Shown: positions 9,308 to 17,190 of the stretch, one piece after another
How positions within the stretch are numbered: position 1 is the stretch's first letter
Layout: each line of letters begins with the position of its first letter
Assembly (NCBI RefSeq): GCF_964332355.1
Contig: NZ_OZ201294.1
Span: 254,118-318,117, forward strand
Source of the DNA: Imbroritus primus
GTDB lineage: Bacteria; Pseudomonadota; Gammaproteobacteria; Burkholderiales; Burkholderiaceae
Length of the DNA: 64,000 bases
Reading direction: 5' to 3'
The notes under the pieces: model-generated
What the model was told of the DNA's origin: nothing
What the model saw: only the letters and a program-made list of their open reading frames with translations
Databases searched by the model: none
Made by a program: the position numbers and the translations under genes

Positions 9308-10327
9308 TCAGTTTTCCTCAAGGCGGACATCCTGCGCCGCGCTGGTAGTGGACGAAACGGTGCGGGCAGCCGCTTCATGCCGGCAGACCACCACCGTGCC
9401 TTCGCCATCCGCCGCCAGGAAATCGCGGTACAACAGGGCGGCCGCGATCGCCGGGTGGAGGGTCGCGAGCGTCTCGCGGTCCGGTAGCCGGGCGTCCTGA
9501 TCCAGGTCGCCGCAGTACAGCACGAGCAGGCTGCCGGCCGGCCACTGCATCTCGGTGCCGGTCACACCGTTCGGGCTGGCGGAAGGCTGCACGTAGCGTT
9601 CCGTGTCGGGGGTGTCGATCAGGGCACGGATGCCGCCGCCCCCGGCGAAGCACAGGTGATCGCCCTGCGTATCGAGGGTGGCGACGCCGAGTGCAACGTC
9701 TTCGTGCAGGTTGCTGCCGAGAGCGCTGCGTACGCGCTCCGCGATGATGGCCGGCGTGGCGGCCCCGCAGGCGCCGGCGGCACGGTGCGCGGCCGTCGTG
9801 AGCTGGTGGGCGTCCGGCCCGTGGCCCAAGCCGTGCAGCAGGGTCAGGTTGAAGCCGCCAGGTGGCATGAATTCGATATGCCACGGCTGGCACCGGGTCA
9901 CTTCCTGGGCACGCGGCACGCAGATGGCGCCGACCGCGATATCCGCCGCGACAGGACTGAAACGTTCCGAGGGCGGCACCACCATGCGCGCGATATGCCC
10001 TCGCCCCGGCGTGCAGTGCAGCGTGAACGCTTCGGCGATCGGCGCGAGCAGTGCGAGGCCGGCTCCCTCGTCAGGGGCATAGCGTTCGAGCGCGAGGACT
10101 TCGATGCGTGGCGCTGCCAGACCGCTGACTTCTTCGCGCAGCGGACGGATCAGCAATTCGCCACGGTCTCCAAGGCGGCTCAGCAGGCACGCAGCCGCGC
10201 TGGCGACGGTGTCATCGAGGCGCTCGCTGGCACGCTCGCTGAACCCGCAGCGTATCGCGAGCTGCATGGCAGCGTGCCGCACGGCGTCGATGTCCTGGCG
10301 GTCGGCAATCAGGGTTCGAAATTGCAT
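9308..10327 (-). CDS. RsbX/SpoIIE-like protein with degenerate kinase and phosphatase motifs
   Basis: The 339-residue protein matches the layout of 'ATP-binding SpoIIE family phosphatases': an N-terminal anti-sigma-type ATPase fold (about 1-120) and a C-terminal PP2C/RsbX-like domain (about 130-330, with HGLGHG near residue 165 and CFAGGGGIRAL). These proteins normally tune partner-switching stress pathways. Key residues look altered. The N-terminal D-x-G-P-G box reads ERYAPD, and the metal-binding Asp that normally begins D-G-x-G-H-G is His165. A second expected Asp (GD before the beta-hairpin) is also absent, so it may be a pseudo-enzyme. It heads a likely operon with the 46-residue gene, ku and ligD. 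Confidence 0.75.
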   Translation of the reverse strand: MQFRTLIADRQDIDAVRHAAMQLAIRCGFSERASERLDDTVASAAACLLSRLGDRGELLIRPLREEVSGLAAPRIEVLALERYAPDEGAGLALLAPIAEAFTLHCTPGRGHIARMVVPPSERFSPVAADIAVGAICVPRAQEVTRCQPWHIEFMPPGGFNLTLLHGLGHGPDAHQLTTAAHRAAGACGAATPAIIAERVRSALGSNLHEDVALGVATLDTQGDHLCFAGGGGIRALIDTPDTERYVQPSASPNGVTGTEMQWPAGSLLVLYCGDLDQDARLPDRETLATLHPAIAAALLYRDFLAADGEGTVVVCRHEAAARTVSSTTSAAQDVRLEEN

Positions 10328-10429
10328 GGGAATGGCGGCATGAAATTGGTCGACGAAGCCGGTGAAGACAGCGTCGGGTCGGTATTGAAAGAGCCGTCGA
10401 AGCAGCGGTCCGGTATGGGAAGCGCGCGA

Positions 10430-10588
10430 CTACAGCCGGCCCATCAATACCAGCACGAGAATGATCAGCAAGACCAGTCCGAGCCCGCCGCTTGGCCAGT
10501 AACCCCACCCGGAGCTATAAGGCCACGATGGCAGCGCAGCGACCAGCAATACGATCAGAACGATCAACAGGATGGTTCCAGTTGCCAT
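10430..10588 (-). CDS. DUF3309 small membrane protein
   Basis: The 52-residue protein begins MATGTILLIVLIVLLVAALP and contains SWGYWPSGGLGLVLLI, the signature of the DUF3309 family: two hydrophobic helices around a Trp/Tyr/Gly-rich turn. Function is unknown, but the family is widespread in stress-related loci. AGGAG lies eight bases before the ATG at 10588. It precedes the phosphatase-like gene by about 100 bases in the same orientation. A partial copy of the recurrent motif (GTTACATACATG) lies upstream at 10677-10688. Confidence 0.85.
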   Translation of the reverse strand: MATGTILLIVLIVLLVAALPSWPYSSGWGYWPSGGLGLVLLIILVLVLMGRL

Positions 10589-10691
10589 GATGCGTCTCCT
10601 CTTTATGAAAGCATGGGAACCGGCCTGGCCGACTCCCATGCAGTGCAGTCAAGTGGATGTAGCGCCCGGCCGGGGCGTTACATACATGCCT

Positions 10692-11294
10692 TTACTTGTT
10701 GTAGCGCGCCTTGACGTCGCTCATGCACTTGTCCTTGGCATCGCCCGACATGGCATCGCACTTTTCCTTGTCGGCCTTGTAGCGCGCATCGCTCACGTCC
10801 TTGTTGACCTCGCGACGGGTCTCGGCTACATCAGCTGACGAGCCGCTAGCTTTTTCCTTCGTTACCTTGGCGGCGCCGAGGGCCTGTTCATGCGCGGCCT
10901 TGGCCTCCTTCACGCACACATCCTTCTCGTTGCCCTTCTTGTCGTCGCAGCGTTCCTTGGCCACTTTGTAGTCGCCATCGGCCTTTTCCTTCTGGACCTT
11001 GGCCTGGGCCTTGGGCGTGCCGTCACGGGTGGCTTCTGCTTCGGCCTTGGCGACATCGCGGTCGCGCTTGGCTTCGGCTTCGCAGACGTCCTTGGCGTTC
11101 GAACTTAGCGCCTTGCATTTTTCCTTCGCCGCCTTGTAATTCGCATTAGCCTGCTTGACCGCGGCATCGTAGCCGCTCGCCGCAGCAGGCTGTGCAGCCG
11201 TGTTGGCACCGGGTGTCATCTGTGCCAGCGCGGCGCCACCGGGAACGGCGATCATTGCGGCACATGCTGTTGCAGTCAGCCATTGCTTCATCAT
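10692..11294 (-). CDS. Exported Lys/Ala-rich cell-envelope protein
   Basis: The 200-residue product starts MMKQWLTATACAAMIAVPGG and has a typical signal peptide ending near AALAQ. The mature part consists of repeated Lys/Ala/Glu-rich helical segments with regularly placed Cys residues (units such as YKAAKEKCKAL, YKVAKERCDDK and YKADKEKCDAM), suggesting a periplasmic helical protein with disulfides. No named domain is recognised. AAGGAGA precedes the start; the second ATG three bases on is equally possible. A 16-base inverted repeat lies upstream at 11418-11433. Confidence 0.75.
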   Translation of the reverse strand: MMKQWLTATACAAMIAVPGGAALAQMTPGANTAAQPAAASGYDAAVKQANANYKAAKEKCKALSSNAKDVCEAEAKRDRDVAKAEAEATRDGTPKAQAKVQKEKADGDYKVAKERCDDKKGNEKDVCVKEAKAAHEQALGAAKVTKEKASGSSADVAETRREVNKDVSDARYKADKEKCDAMSGDAKDKCMSDVKARYNK

Positions 11295-11417
11295 TCTGCT
11301 CTCCTTGTTGTGAATGGATCGATGGTGTGGGGTTGGCATCTCGGACCCACCGTTGACCACGTTTCAAGGCTACTGAGGTCATCGGGGTTCCGGCAGTGCC
11401 CACGTTCCGATAGCTGC

Positions 11418-11433
11418 GTCGGACATTTCCGAC
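11418..11433. promoter_or_regulatory. Inverted repeat GTCGGA-N4-TCCGAC
   Basis: A perfect 6-base inverted repeat with a 4-base spacer lies 124 bases upstream of the exported helical protein gene, in the gap between it and the 57-residue gene. It has the form of a dimeric regulator site. The preceding AGCTGCGTC recurs at 12981-12989, but the inverted repeat does not. Confidence 0.35.
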
Positions 11434-11473
11434 AGAAGTGGTGTGTGGTGCGCATCGTGCCGCGCCCTGTACC

Positions 11474-11647
11474 TCATTCGTTTTCCACCGGCGGTTCGCT
11501 CCAGGCCGGATCGTCGCCGCGTTTTACCGAGGGCGGCTCACCGTTCTCGTCCGGTACATTGGCTTCGCGTGGGTAGGGCGGCGCGGGCGGCCGAGTCGCC
11601 GGATCCTCCGGAACGGATGAATCGCGCTTGCCAGGTGGTGTCGCCAT
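11474..11647 (-). CDS. 57-residue hydrophilic Pro/Glu-rich protein
   Basis: The small product begins MATPPGKRDSSVPEDP and ends AWSEPPVENE. GAGGAG lies eight bases upstream of its ATG. It has no hydrophobic segment and should be disordered. It starts 17 bases after the stop of the topoisomerase gene and is probably in the same transcript. No family is recognised. Its composition resembles the 46-residue protein at 9166, although the two do not align. Confidence 0.6.
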   Translation of the reverse strand: MATPPGKRDSSVPEDPATRPPAPPYPREANVPDENGEPPSVKRGDDPAWSEPPVENE

Positions 11648-11663
11648 GGCGGGACTCCTCATG

Positions 11664-12734
11664 TCAGTTGTCGGAGTTGTTCTCGCACGATGCATGCCAG
11701 TCCCCCAGCAGGGTCAGCAGGCGACGTTCGTCCTGGCGCAGGCCGCTGCGGCGGTGCAGGGCGCATGCGGAGAGCGTCCCGCCACTGTAGGCGGAGAGCA
11801 CGGCGGGATGCACATAGCATTTTCTACATACCGCCACGGTATTGCGGAGCTGGCGGGCGACTTCGCGAATCGCGGCGGTGATGGTGCGTGCGGCGTCACG
11901 GCCGTGGGCAGGCGGACCCGGCCGTTTGCGCAGGTAACCGAGGGCGAGCACGCTGCCCGCCCAGGTCCGGAAGTCCTTGGCGGTGAAGTCGCTACCCATG
12001 ATGGATTGCAGGTAGGCATTGACGTCGGTGGAGCCAACTTCGTGCGCGATACCATCGGCATCGCAATACTTGAAAAGCTGCTGCCCAGGCAGCTCGGCGC
12101 ATGACCGGACGATGCGCGCTACGCGCGTGTCGCTCAGGAGCACATCGTGCTGCACGCCGCTCTTGCCGGTGAACTGCATGCGGATCCGGCTGCCGTGCAG
12201 TTTCATGTGCCGGCGTTGCAGCGTGGTGATGCCATAGCTGCGGTTCTGGCGGGCATAGCGGCGGTTGCCCACGCGCACCAAGGTCTGGTCCAGCAGGTAG
12301 ACCACGGCCGCCAGTACTGTGTCCCGCGCCAGTGGATGGCCGCGCAGATCCCGTGCTACCTTGGTGCGCAGCCGTGGCAGCGCCATGCCGAAAGCATGCA
12401 GGCGCGCGTACTTGTCGCGCTCGCGCAGCGCGATCCAGGCATCGTGATAGCGATACTGCTTGCGGCCGCGCTGATCGATGCCGGTGGCCTGCAGATGGCC
12501 GCGCGGATCGCGGCAGATCCACACGGATTCATAGGCAGGCGGCAAGGCAAGGCTGCGGATACGCGCTAGCGTGGCCGCATGCCGTACCCGCACGCCATCG
12601 TCGAGGTAGATGAATCCGCGCGCCCCGTTACGGCGGCGCACGATACCCGGCACGGTGTCGTCGATGTAGCGAAGCCCGGCGTCCTGTGCCGCCGCACGCG
12701 CCTCGCCGGCGGCGTCACGCAATGGTGCTGGCAT
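11664..12734 (-). CDS. DNA topoisomerase IB (poxvirus/bacterial type)
   Basis: The 356-residue enzyme relaxes supercoils through a 3'-phosphotyrosyl intermediate. The N-terminal RG-F-Y-DDG region (about 35-47) and the catalytic domain are in family order: Arg in VRVGNRRYA (about 154-161), Lys near HMKLHGSRI, and the nucleophilic Tyr in CRKCYVHPAVL (about Tyr307). Length matches bacterial TopIB. The ATG at 12734 is the only good start. Its placement with NHEJ genes and small stress proteins suggests a DNA-damage or stationary-phase role, which is inference. Confidence 0.93.
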   Translation of the reverse strand: MPAPLRDAAGEARAAAQDAGLRYIDDTVPGIVRRRNGARGFIYLDDGVRVRHAATLARIRSLALPPAYESVWICRDPRGHLQATGIDQRGRKQYRYHDAWIALRERDKYARLHAFGMALPRLRTKVARDLRGHPLARDTVLAAVVYLLDQTLVRVGNRRYARQNRSYGITTLQRRHMKLHGSRIRMQFTGKSGVQHDVLLSDTRVARIVRSCAELPGQQLFKYCDADGIAHEVGSTDVNAYLQSIMGSDFTAKDFRTWAGSVLALGYLRKRPGPPAHGRDAARTITAAIREVARQLRNTVAVCRKCYVHPAVLSAYSGGTLSACALHRRSGLRQDERRLLTLLGDWHASCENNSDN

Positions 12735-13013
12735 GTGATCCAGGGCAGCAGGCGGGATTGGCGTGGCGCAGGGCTTGTATCGGATCTCGAATCATTGCGT
12801 GTCGCTCCGCTCGTTGCGATGTGCATGGCGCCGCAAGGCGCTACAACTGGCGCATTGCGGACCCGGACGGCGCGCTGCAGCCACTCCATGCGGCAGTTCC
12901 CTGGATGGCCGCCGACGCCTAGCCCGGGCGGGAGATGCGAATGGCATGCCAGGGGCGGGGCGTGATGTGGCGCCTTCGACAGCTGCGTCCGATATGGCCG
13001 TTCCCGGATATGG

Positions 13014-13031
13014 CTGTGTAAAAACTACGTG
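13014..13031. promoter_or_regulatory. Recurrent GTAA-N3-YTAC-RTG motif, copy C
   Basis: The core GTAAAAACTACGTG matches copies A and B apart from spacer bases and two transitions (TTAC to CTAC, ATG to GTG). It is 181 bases upstream of the DUF3182 gene and 280 bases upstream of the topoisomerase gene. Confidence 0.35.
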
Positions 13032-13136
13032 TGACAGTGCGTTTTTGACAGTCTCCTGGCTGACACGACCGACGCCCTTTTTATCGACGCGCGAGGAGAA
13101 CGCAGCAGGCGCACGCAGCACCGTGCGATGCCAGAC

Positions 13137-13167
13137 TGCCAGCCGCCCGCGGTGGGGACGGCTGGCA
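13137..13167 (+). promoter_or_regulatory. Leader hairpin upstream of the DUF3182 operon
   Basis: TGCCAGCCG and CGGCTGGCA form a perfect 9-base stem with a 13-base loop, ending 44 bases before the DUF3182 start. Only a weak TTT follows, so it is more likely an mRNA leader structure or attenuator than a full terminator. Confidence 0.35.
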
Positions 13168-13211
13168 TGCGTTTCGCGTCATATGCCGGCAAGTGCCGCC
13201 AGGAGACCGAT

Positions 13212-14369
13212 ATGCCCGATCGCCTTCCCGGACATGGCTTGGGGTTGCCCGTGGTGATGCCATACCGCCCAGACGCGTGCGCTGCCGCCAGTCACGAGAT
13301 CGCGACCCATCAGCGGATCGCGCAGAAGGTGGCGCAGTTACTGGGACGCAGGCTGCAGGACCCGCCTGAGGATCTCGTGCAATGGCGTGCGGAACACGGC
13401 GCGGCAGGTGGTAGCCCCTATTACGTACCGTTCGATACGCTCGAGGTCGCTGTCGCAACCGCGCTCGGCATCCAAGGCGTGCCCGATCTGTTCGGTGGCG
13501 TGGTGCCGCATGCCTTTGTTGCGACCAAGGTGATCACGCATCCTGTGTGGTCGCCTGACGCGGCTGCTCCGGCGGGGTGGTGCCGGACGATGGGTGGGCT
13601 GATTGAGGACGTGGTCTTGCCAGGTTACAGCGCTTTCGCCGTCGCCGATGCGCGCCGCGCAGGGCGTCTGCTGCTGCGCGAGGGGCGGGTGCGGGTCAAG
13701 GCGCCCATGGACAAGGGCGGCCTGGGCCAGCAGGTCATCCGGGACGCCCATGCCCTGGACGCCTGCCTGGCACCGCTGGAGGACACACTGGCGACCACGG
13801 GCGTGGTGCTGGAACGTGATATGGATCACGTGCGCACCTGCAGTGTGGGCCAGATCATTCTGGAAGGCGTTTGCCTGTCGTATCACGGCACGCAGTGCCT
13901 GACGCCTGACAATCTGGGCGGCAGGGTGTACGGCGGGTCGTCGCTGCAAGTCGTGCGGGGTGACTTCGATGCGGTGCTGCACCTGCCGCTCGACCCGCAG
14001 ACACGGCGCGCCGTGGTCCAGGCATGCCGTTATCACCAGGCGGCGCAGGAATGCTATCCGGGTCTGTACGCATCGCGTTGCAACTATGACGTGCTGCAAG
14101 GCGAAACGGCCGGCGGGGTCTGGCAGAGCGGCGTGCTTGAACAGTCATGGCGCGTGGGTGGCGCGACCGGTGCGGAGCTTGCGGCATTCGCCTACCTGCG
14201 CGAACACCCGGAGGTGGCGCAGGTACGGGCGGTGACTTGCGAGATCTATGGACGCGCGGTTGCGTCGACGCCAGTGCCGCGGGATGCCGTGATCTATTTC
14301 GACGGAGACGATGGCAGCGTGGGCCCGCTGCTCAAGTATGCGAGGGTAGAGACCGATGCCGGGCCATGA
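13212..14369 (+). CDS. DUF3182 family protein (ATP-grasp-like)
   Basis: The 385-residue protein matches DUF3182: YYVPFDTL, DDLFGGVVPH-like DLFGGVVPHAFVATKVITHP, VVLPGYSAF, a Lys-rich VRVKAPMDKGG loop and VYGGSSLQVVRG in order. The family is thought to have an ATP-grasp fold, but its substrate is unknown. The ATG at 13212 follows CAGGAGA at good spacing; an earlier in-frame start at 13128 is less likely. It heads a rightward operon with a hydrolase (14-base overlap) and a dehydrogenase. Such gene sets recur in Burkholderiales stress clusters. Confidence 0.85.
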   Translation: MPDRLPGHGLGLPVVMPYRPDACAAASHEIATHQRIAQKVAQLLGRRLQDPPEDLVQWRAEHGAAGGSPYYVPFDTLEVAVATALGIQGVPDLFGGVVPHAFVATKVITHPVWSPDAAAPAGWCRTMGGLIEDVVLPGYSAFAVADARRAGRLLLREGRVRVKAPMDKGGLGQQVIRDAHALDACLAPLEDTLATTGVVLERDMDHVRTCSVGQIILEGVCLSYHGTQCLTPDNLGGRVYGGSSLQVVRGDFDAVLHLPLDPQTRRAVVQACRYHQAAQECYPGLYASRCNYDVLQGETAGGVWQSGVLEQSWRVGGATGAELAAFAYLREHPEVAQVRAVTCEIYGRAVASTPVPRDAVIYFDGDDGSVGPLLKYARVETDAGP

Positions 14370-15198
14370 TTATGTGGTGCAGATCCCGACCGATGGCGAG
14401 CGTATCGAAGGCACGCTGGTGACGCCGGCCCGGCAGGTGCCGGGCGTGTTGTTCGTGCACGGCTGGGGTGGCAGCCGCCAGCAGTATCTGGCGCGGGCGC
14501 GGCAGGTCGCCGAGCTCGGCTGCATCTGCCTGACCTTCGACCTGACAGGGCATGCGGGTACCTTGCCCCAATTCGAGACGGTTACGCGTGAGCGCAATCT
14601 CAGCGATGTACTTGGCGCTTACGACACACTGGTCAGCCAGCGCATGGTGGATCCGGCATGCGTGGCGGTGGTGGGCAGCAGCTATGGCGGTTATCTCGCC
14701 GCCATCCTAAGCACCCTCCGGCCAGTGCGCTGGCTGGCGCTGCGTGCGCCGGCGCTGTACATGGACCGCGGTTGGGAGCTGCCCAAGCTGCAGTTGCACA
14801 CCACGCAGGATCTGGTGGCCTATCGCCGCACCACGGTGCCGCCGCAGTCGAACCGTGCCTTGCGGGCCTGCGTTGCGTTTGGCGGCGATGCCCTGGTCAT
14901 CGAATCCGAGGAAGATTCCATCGTGCCGCATGCCGCCGTCAACAGCTATATCGAGGCGTTCGTCCATGCGCGTTCGCTGACCTACCGCGTGATCGCCGCC
15001 GCCGATCATGGCTTGAGCGACGTCAAGCACCAGCATACCTACAGCACCCTGCTGCTCAACTGGCTGAGCGAAATGGTCAGCGGCGCCAACATCGCCGGCG
15101 CGACGTCCGCCCCCCTGCCGGAGGCGCATGCCGATGCGATCCCGGAGACGCCAGTTCCCCAGCAGGCCGATCCCATTGCCGAGCACGTCAAGGAGTGA
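14356..15198 (+). CDS. Alpha/beta hydrolase (dienelactone hydrolase/peptidase-like)
   Basis: The 280-residue protein has the hydrolase fold: oxyanion strand VLFVHGWGGSR (about 32-42), nucleophile elbow GSSYGG (about 106-111), an acidic residue in the region ALVIESEEDSIVP (about 177-189), and catalytic His in AADHGL (about 218). The tail after about 240 is Pro/Ala-rich and disordered. The ATG at 14356 overlaps the end of the DUF3182 gene by 14 bases, and the dehydrogenase follows three bases after the stop. Substrate is unknown; the operon partners suggest a metabolite-repair or osmotic/oxidative stress function. Confidence 0.85.
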   Translation: MPGHDYVVQIPTDGERIEGTLVTPARQVPGVLFVHGWGGSRQQYLARARQVAELGCICLTFDLTGHAGTLPQFETVTRERNLSDVLGAYDTLVSQRMVDPACVAVVGSSYGGYLAAILSTLRPVRWLALRAPALYMDRGWELPKLQLHTTQDLVAYRRTTVPPQSNRALRACVAFGGDALVIESEEDSIVPHAAVNSYIEAFVHARSLTYRVIAAADHGLSDVKHQHTYSTLLLNWLSEMVSGANIAGATSAPLPEAHADAIPETPVPQQADPIAEHVKE

Positions 15199-15201
15199 AC
15201 C

Positions 15202-16059
15202 ATGCCACAAGAGACCACACTGCCACCCCAGCACCAGGCACAGCAGCCCGGCCGCGAACATGCCATGCAGCCGCAACCCGAGAGCGGGGCACGGGACTAT
15301 GTGGGACACGGTCTGCTCACAGGCAAGACTGCCTTGATCACCGGGGGCGACAGCGGTATCGGCCGCGCCGTGGCCATTGCTTTTGCGCGCGAAGGCGCGG
15401 ATGTGGCGGTGGCGTATCTGGAAGAACATGCGGATGCGCAGGAGACCGCGCGACTGGTAGAAGCGGCGGGGCGGCAATGCCTGCCGCTGCCCGGTGATCT
15501 CGGCATCCGCGCCCATGCGCAAGCGGTGGTGGAAACCACGCTGGCCAGCTTCGGACACATCGACATCCTGGTCAACAATGCCGCCGAACAGCACCCGCGC
15601 GAGGCGCTCGAGGACATCGACGAGGCCCAGCTGGAGGCAACATTTCGCACCAATGTCTTTGCGATGTTCCACGTCACGCAGGCGGCATTGCCAGGCATGT
15701 CTGCCGGCAGCGTGATCCTGAATACCACTTCGGTGACGGCTTATCGTGGCAGCAAGCATTTGCTTGACTATGCTGCTACCAAGGGGGCAATCGTGGCGTG
15801 GACGCGCTCGCTGGCGCTGCAGGTGGTGGAGCGCGGCATCCGTGTCAACGGCGTGGCGCCGGGCCCGATCTGGACTCCGCTGATCCCGTCGACCTTTCCG
15901 CCCGAGCATGTCGCTACCTTCGGCAAGGACACGCCGATGGGCCGTCCGGGCCAACCGGAAGAGGTGGCGGGGGGGTTCGTGTTCCTGGCATCCGAGGCGG
16001 CGAGTTATATCACTGGGCAGATTCTGCACATTAACGGCGGCGAGGTCATCAATGGGTAG
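15202..16059 (+). CDS. Short-chain dehydrogenase/reductase (glucose-dehydrogenase/YghA-like)
   Basis: The 285-residue enzyme is a classical SDR with an N-terminal extension of about 40 residues, as in the YghA/YhdF group. It has the cofactor motif TGGDSGIGRA (about 48-57), NNAAEQ (about 128-133), Ser in NTTSVTAY (about 172-179) and the YAATKGA catalytic Tyr/Lys (about 190-196). Cofactor and substrate cannot be fixed from sequence. AAGGAGTGAACC precedes the ATG, and it follows the hydrolase with a three-base gap, so it is the third gene of the operon. Confidence 0.9.
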   Translation: MPQETTLPPQHQAQQPGREHAMQPQPESGARDYVGHGLLTGKTALITGGDSGIGRAVAIAFAREGADVAVAYLEEHADAQETARLVEAAGRQCLPLPGDLGIRAHAQAVVETTLASFGHIDILVNNAAEQHPREALEDIDEAQLEATFRTNVFAMFHVTQAALPGMSAGSVILNTTSVTAYRGSKHLLDYAATKGAIVAWTRSLALQVVERGIRVNGVAPGPIWTPLIPSTFPPEHVATFGKDTPMGRPGQPEEVAGGFVFLASEAASYITGQILHINGGEVING

Positions 16060-16116
16060 CGGCGGTGCGTACGCCGTTGATCCAATGACTTGCCATTACC
16101 ACTCAAGGAGCGTGAC

Positions 16117-16389
16117 ATGTCATCCCATCGACCCGTCCACACCGGACATGAACTGAGCCGCGCACGTGCACACGAGGGCGCACGCGGCGACCGTGCACCG
16201 ACACCGAGCGGGCAGACCTTGCAGGAATTGATGCCCGACCTGCAGTTTCCGGCCACCCGCGAGGCGATTCTCGATTGCGCGCGGCGGCAGAATGTTGAGC
16301 GCCACCTGAGGGCTCAACTGGAACGCTTGCCGGACCAGCCGTATCCCGATGCCATCGACATCGCTCGTGCATTGAGCCAGGTTGGTTAA
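16117..16389 (+). CDS. DUF2795 domain protein
   Basis: The 90-residue protein starts MSSHRPVHTGHELSRARAHE. Its C-terminal half (LQFPATREAILDCARRQN ... LPDQPYPDAIDI) matches the DUF2795 pattern, a small helical domain with a conserved LP-D-x-x-Y motif and unknown function. CAAGGAGCGTGAC lies before the ATG at 16117. It is 57 bases after the dehydrogenase and probably belongs to the same transcript. It converges on the CBS-domain gene. Confidence 0.8.
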   Translation: MSSHRPVHTGHELSRARAHEGARGDRAPTPSGQTLQELMPDLQFPATREAILDCARRQNVERHLRAQLERLPDQPYPDAIDIARALSQVG

Positions 16390-16449
16390 AGCCCGACCAG
16401 TGGCGGTGCATATCCGCACAGGCCATGGCCGGGATACATTGCTTCGAGC

Positions 16450-16944
16450 TCAGTGGATGCCTTGCGAAGGTTGCGAGATGTCCTTCAGCGCTTCGCTGGT
16501 GCCTTGGGCGTCATCGCTTTTCACGGCCAGGTCGCCGAGCGAGACCATGCCAACCAGCTGATGGTCGCGGTCCACGACAGGAATCCGCCGGACCTGGTGT
16601 TCGGCCATCTTGCGGCAGGCATCCTCGATGGCATCGTCCTCGGTACACCACAGCGGGTCGCTCGACATGGCGTCGCCCACCCGTGTCTTGGCAGGATCAT
16701 GGCCGGCGGCGGTACAGCGCACCGTGATGTCGCGGTCGGTGACGATGCCTGTGAGGCGGCGACCATCGCATACCGGCAGGGACCCGACATCGAGCTGCTG
16801 CATCAGTTGCGCGGCCCGCTGGATCGACTCGTCGGTCGACAGGTACGCGGGCTTGGAACTCATGACATCGCGCAGGATGTGCGGTGTCGCGCCTGTCGTG
16901 TTCGTCGTGCGTGAGTTGCTTGAAGCATGTGGTTGCTGTTTCAT
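16450..16944 (-). CDS. CBS-domain pair protein
   Basis: The 164-residue cytoplasmic protein has two CBS motifs. The first (about 27-85) contains MSSKPAYLSTDESIQRAAQLM and GIVTDRDI, and the second (about 92-150) contains MSSDPLWCTEDDAIEDACRKM and GMVSLGDLA. Stand-alone CBS pairs bind adenosine nucleotides and act as energy sensors. GGAGGA precedes the ATG at 16944; upstream in-frame starts have no ribosome site. It is a single gene, convergent with the DUF2795 gene. Confidence 0.88.
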   Translation of the reverse strand: MKQQPHASSNSRTTNTTGATPHILRDVMSSKPAYLSTDESIQRAAQLMQQLDVGSLPVCDGRRLTGIVTDRDITVRCTAAGHDPAKTRVGDAMSSDPLWCTEDDAIEDACRKMAEHQVRRIPVVDRDHQLVGMVSLGDLAVKSDDAQGTSEALKDISQPSQGIH

Positions 16945-17190
16945 GGCGGATCCTCCGGAATCGTTCGGGTGGGTCGGGGAGCGGTGATGGCGCAGCGCAT
17001 GTGCGGGAAAGCAGAAGCGTGCAGTATGGTCTTGCAGCCTCATGCAATCCTTACGCGGCGATGCAAAAAATGCCATGTCGCCATGCCGGATACGCGCCTT
17101 GCGGCGCGACGGTCGACACAAAACAGAAAAAAGCGAAAACGATGCCAGTGTGATTGCCGTCTGCCAGGCTCCGGCAAGCGGGCAGTCGGG

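Larger units (their letters stand above)
12735..13211. other. Divergent intergenic region
   Basis: This 477-base region lies between topoisomerase IB and the DUF3182 operon. It contains motif copy C (13014-13031) and a 9-base hairpin (13137-13167). A 33-codon frame at 12821-12922 has no ribosome site and is not called. Promoters for both flanking transcripts must lie here; TTGACA at about 13047 has no matching -10 at normal spacing. Confidence 0.6.

Noticed and set aside
12821..12922. 33-codon frame starting GTG and ending WMAADA
   Set aside because: It has no ribosome site, start support or recognised family. It may be a gene remnant, but evidence is too thin.
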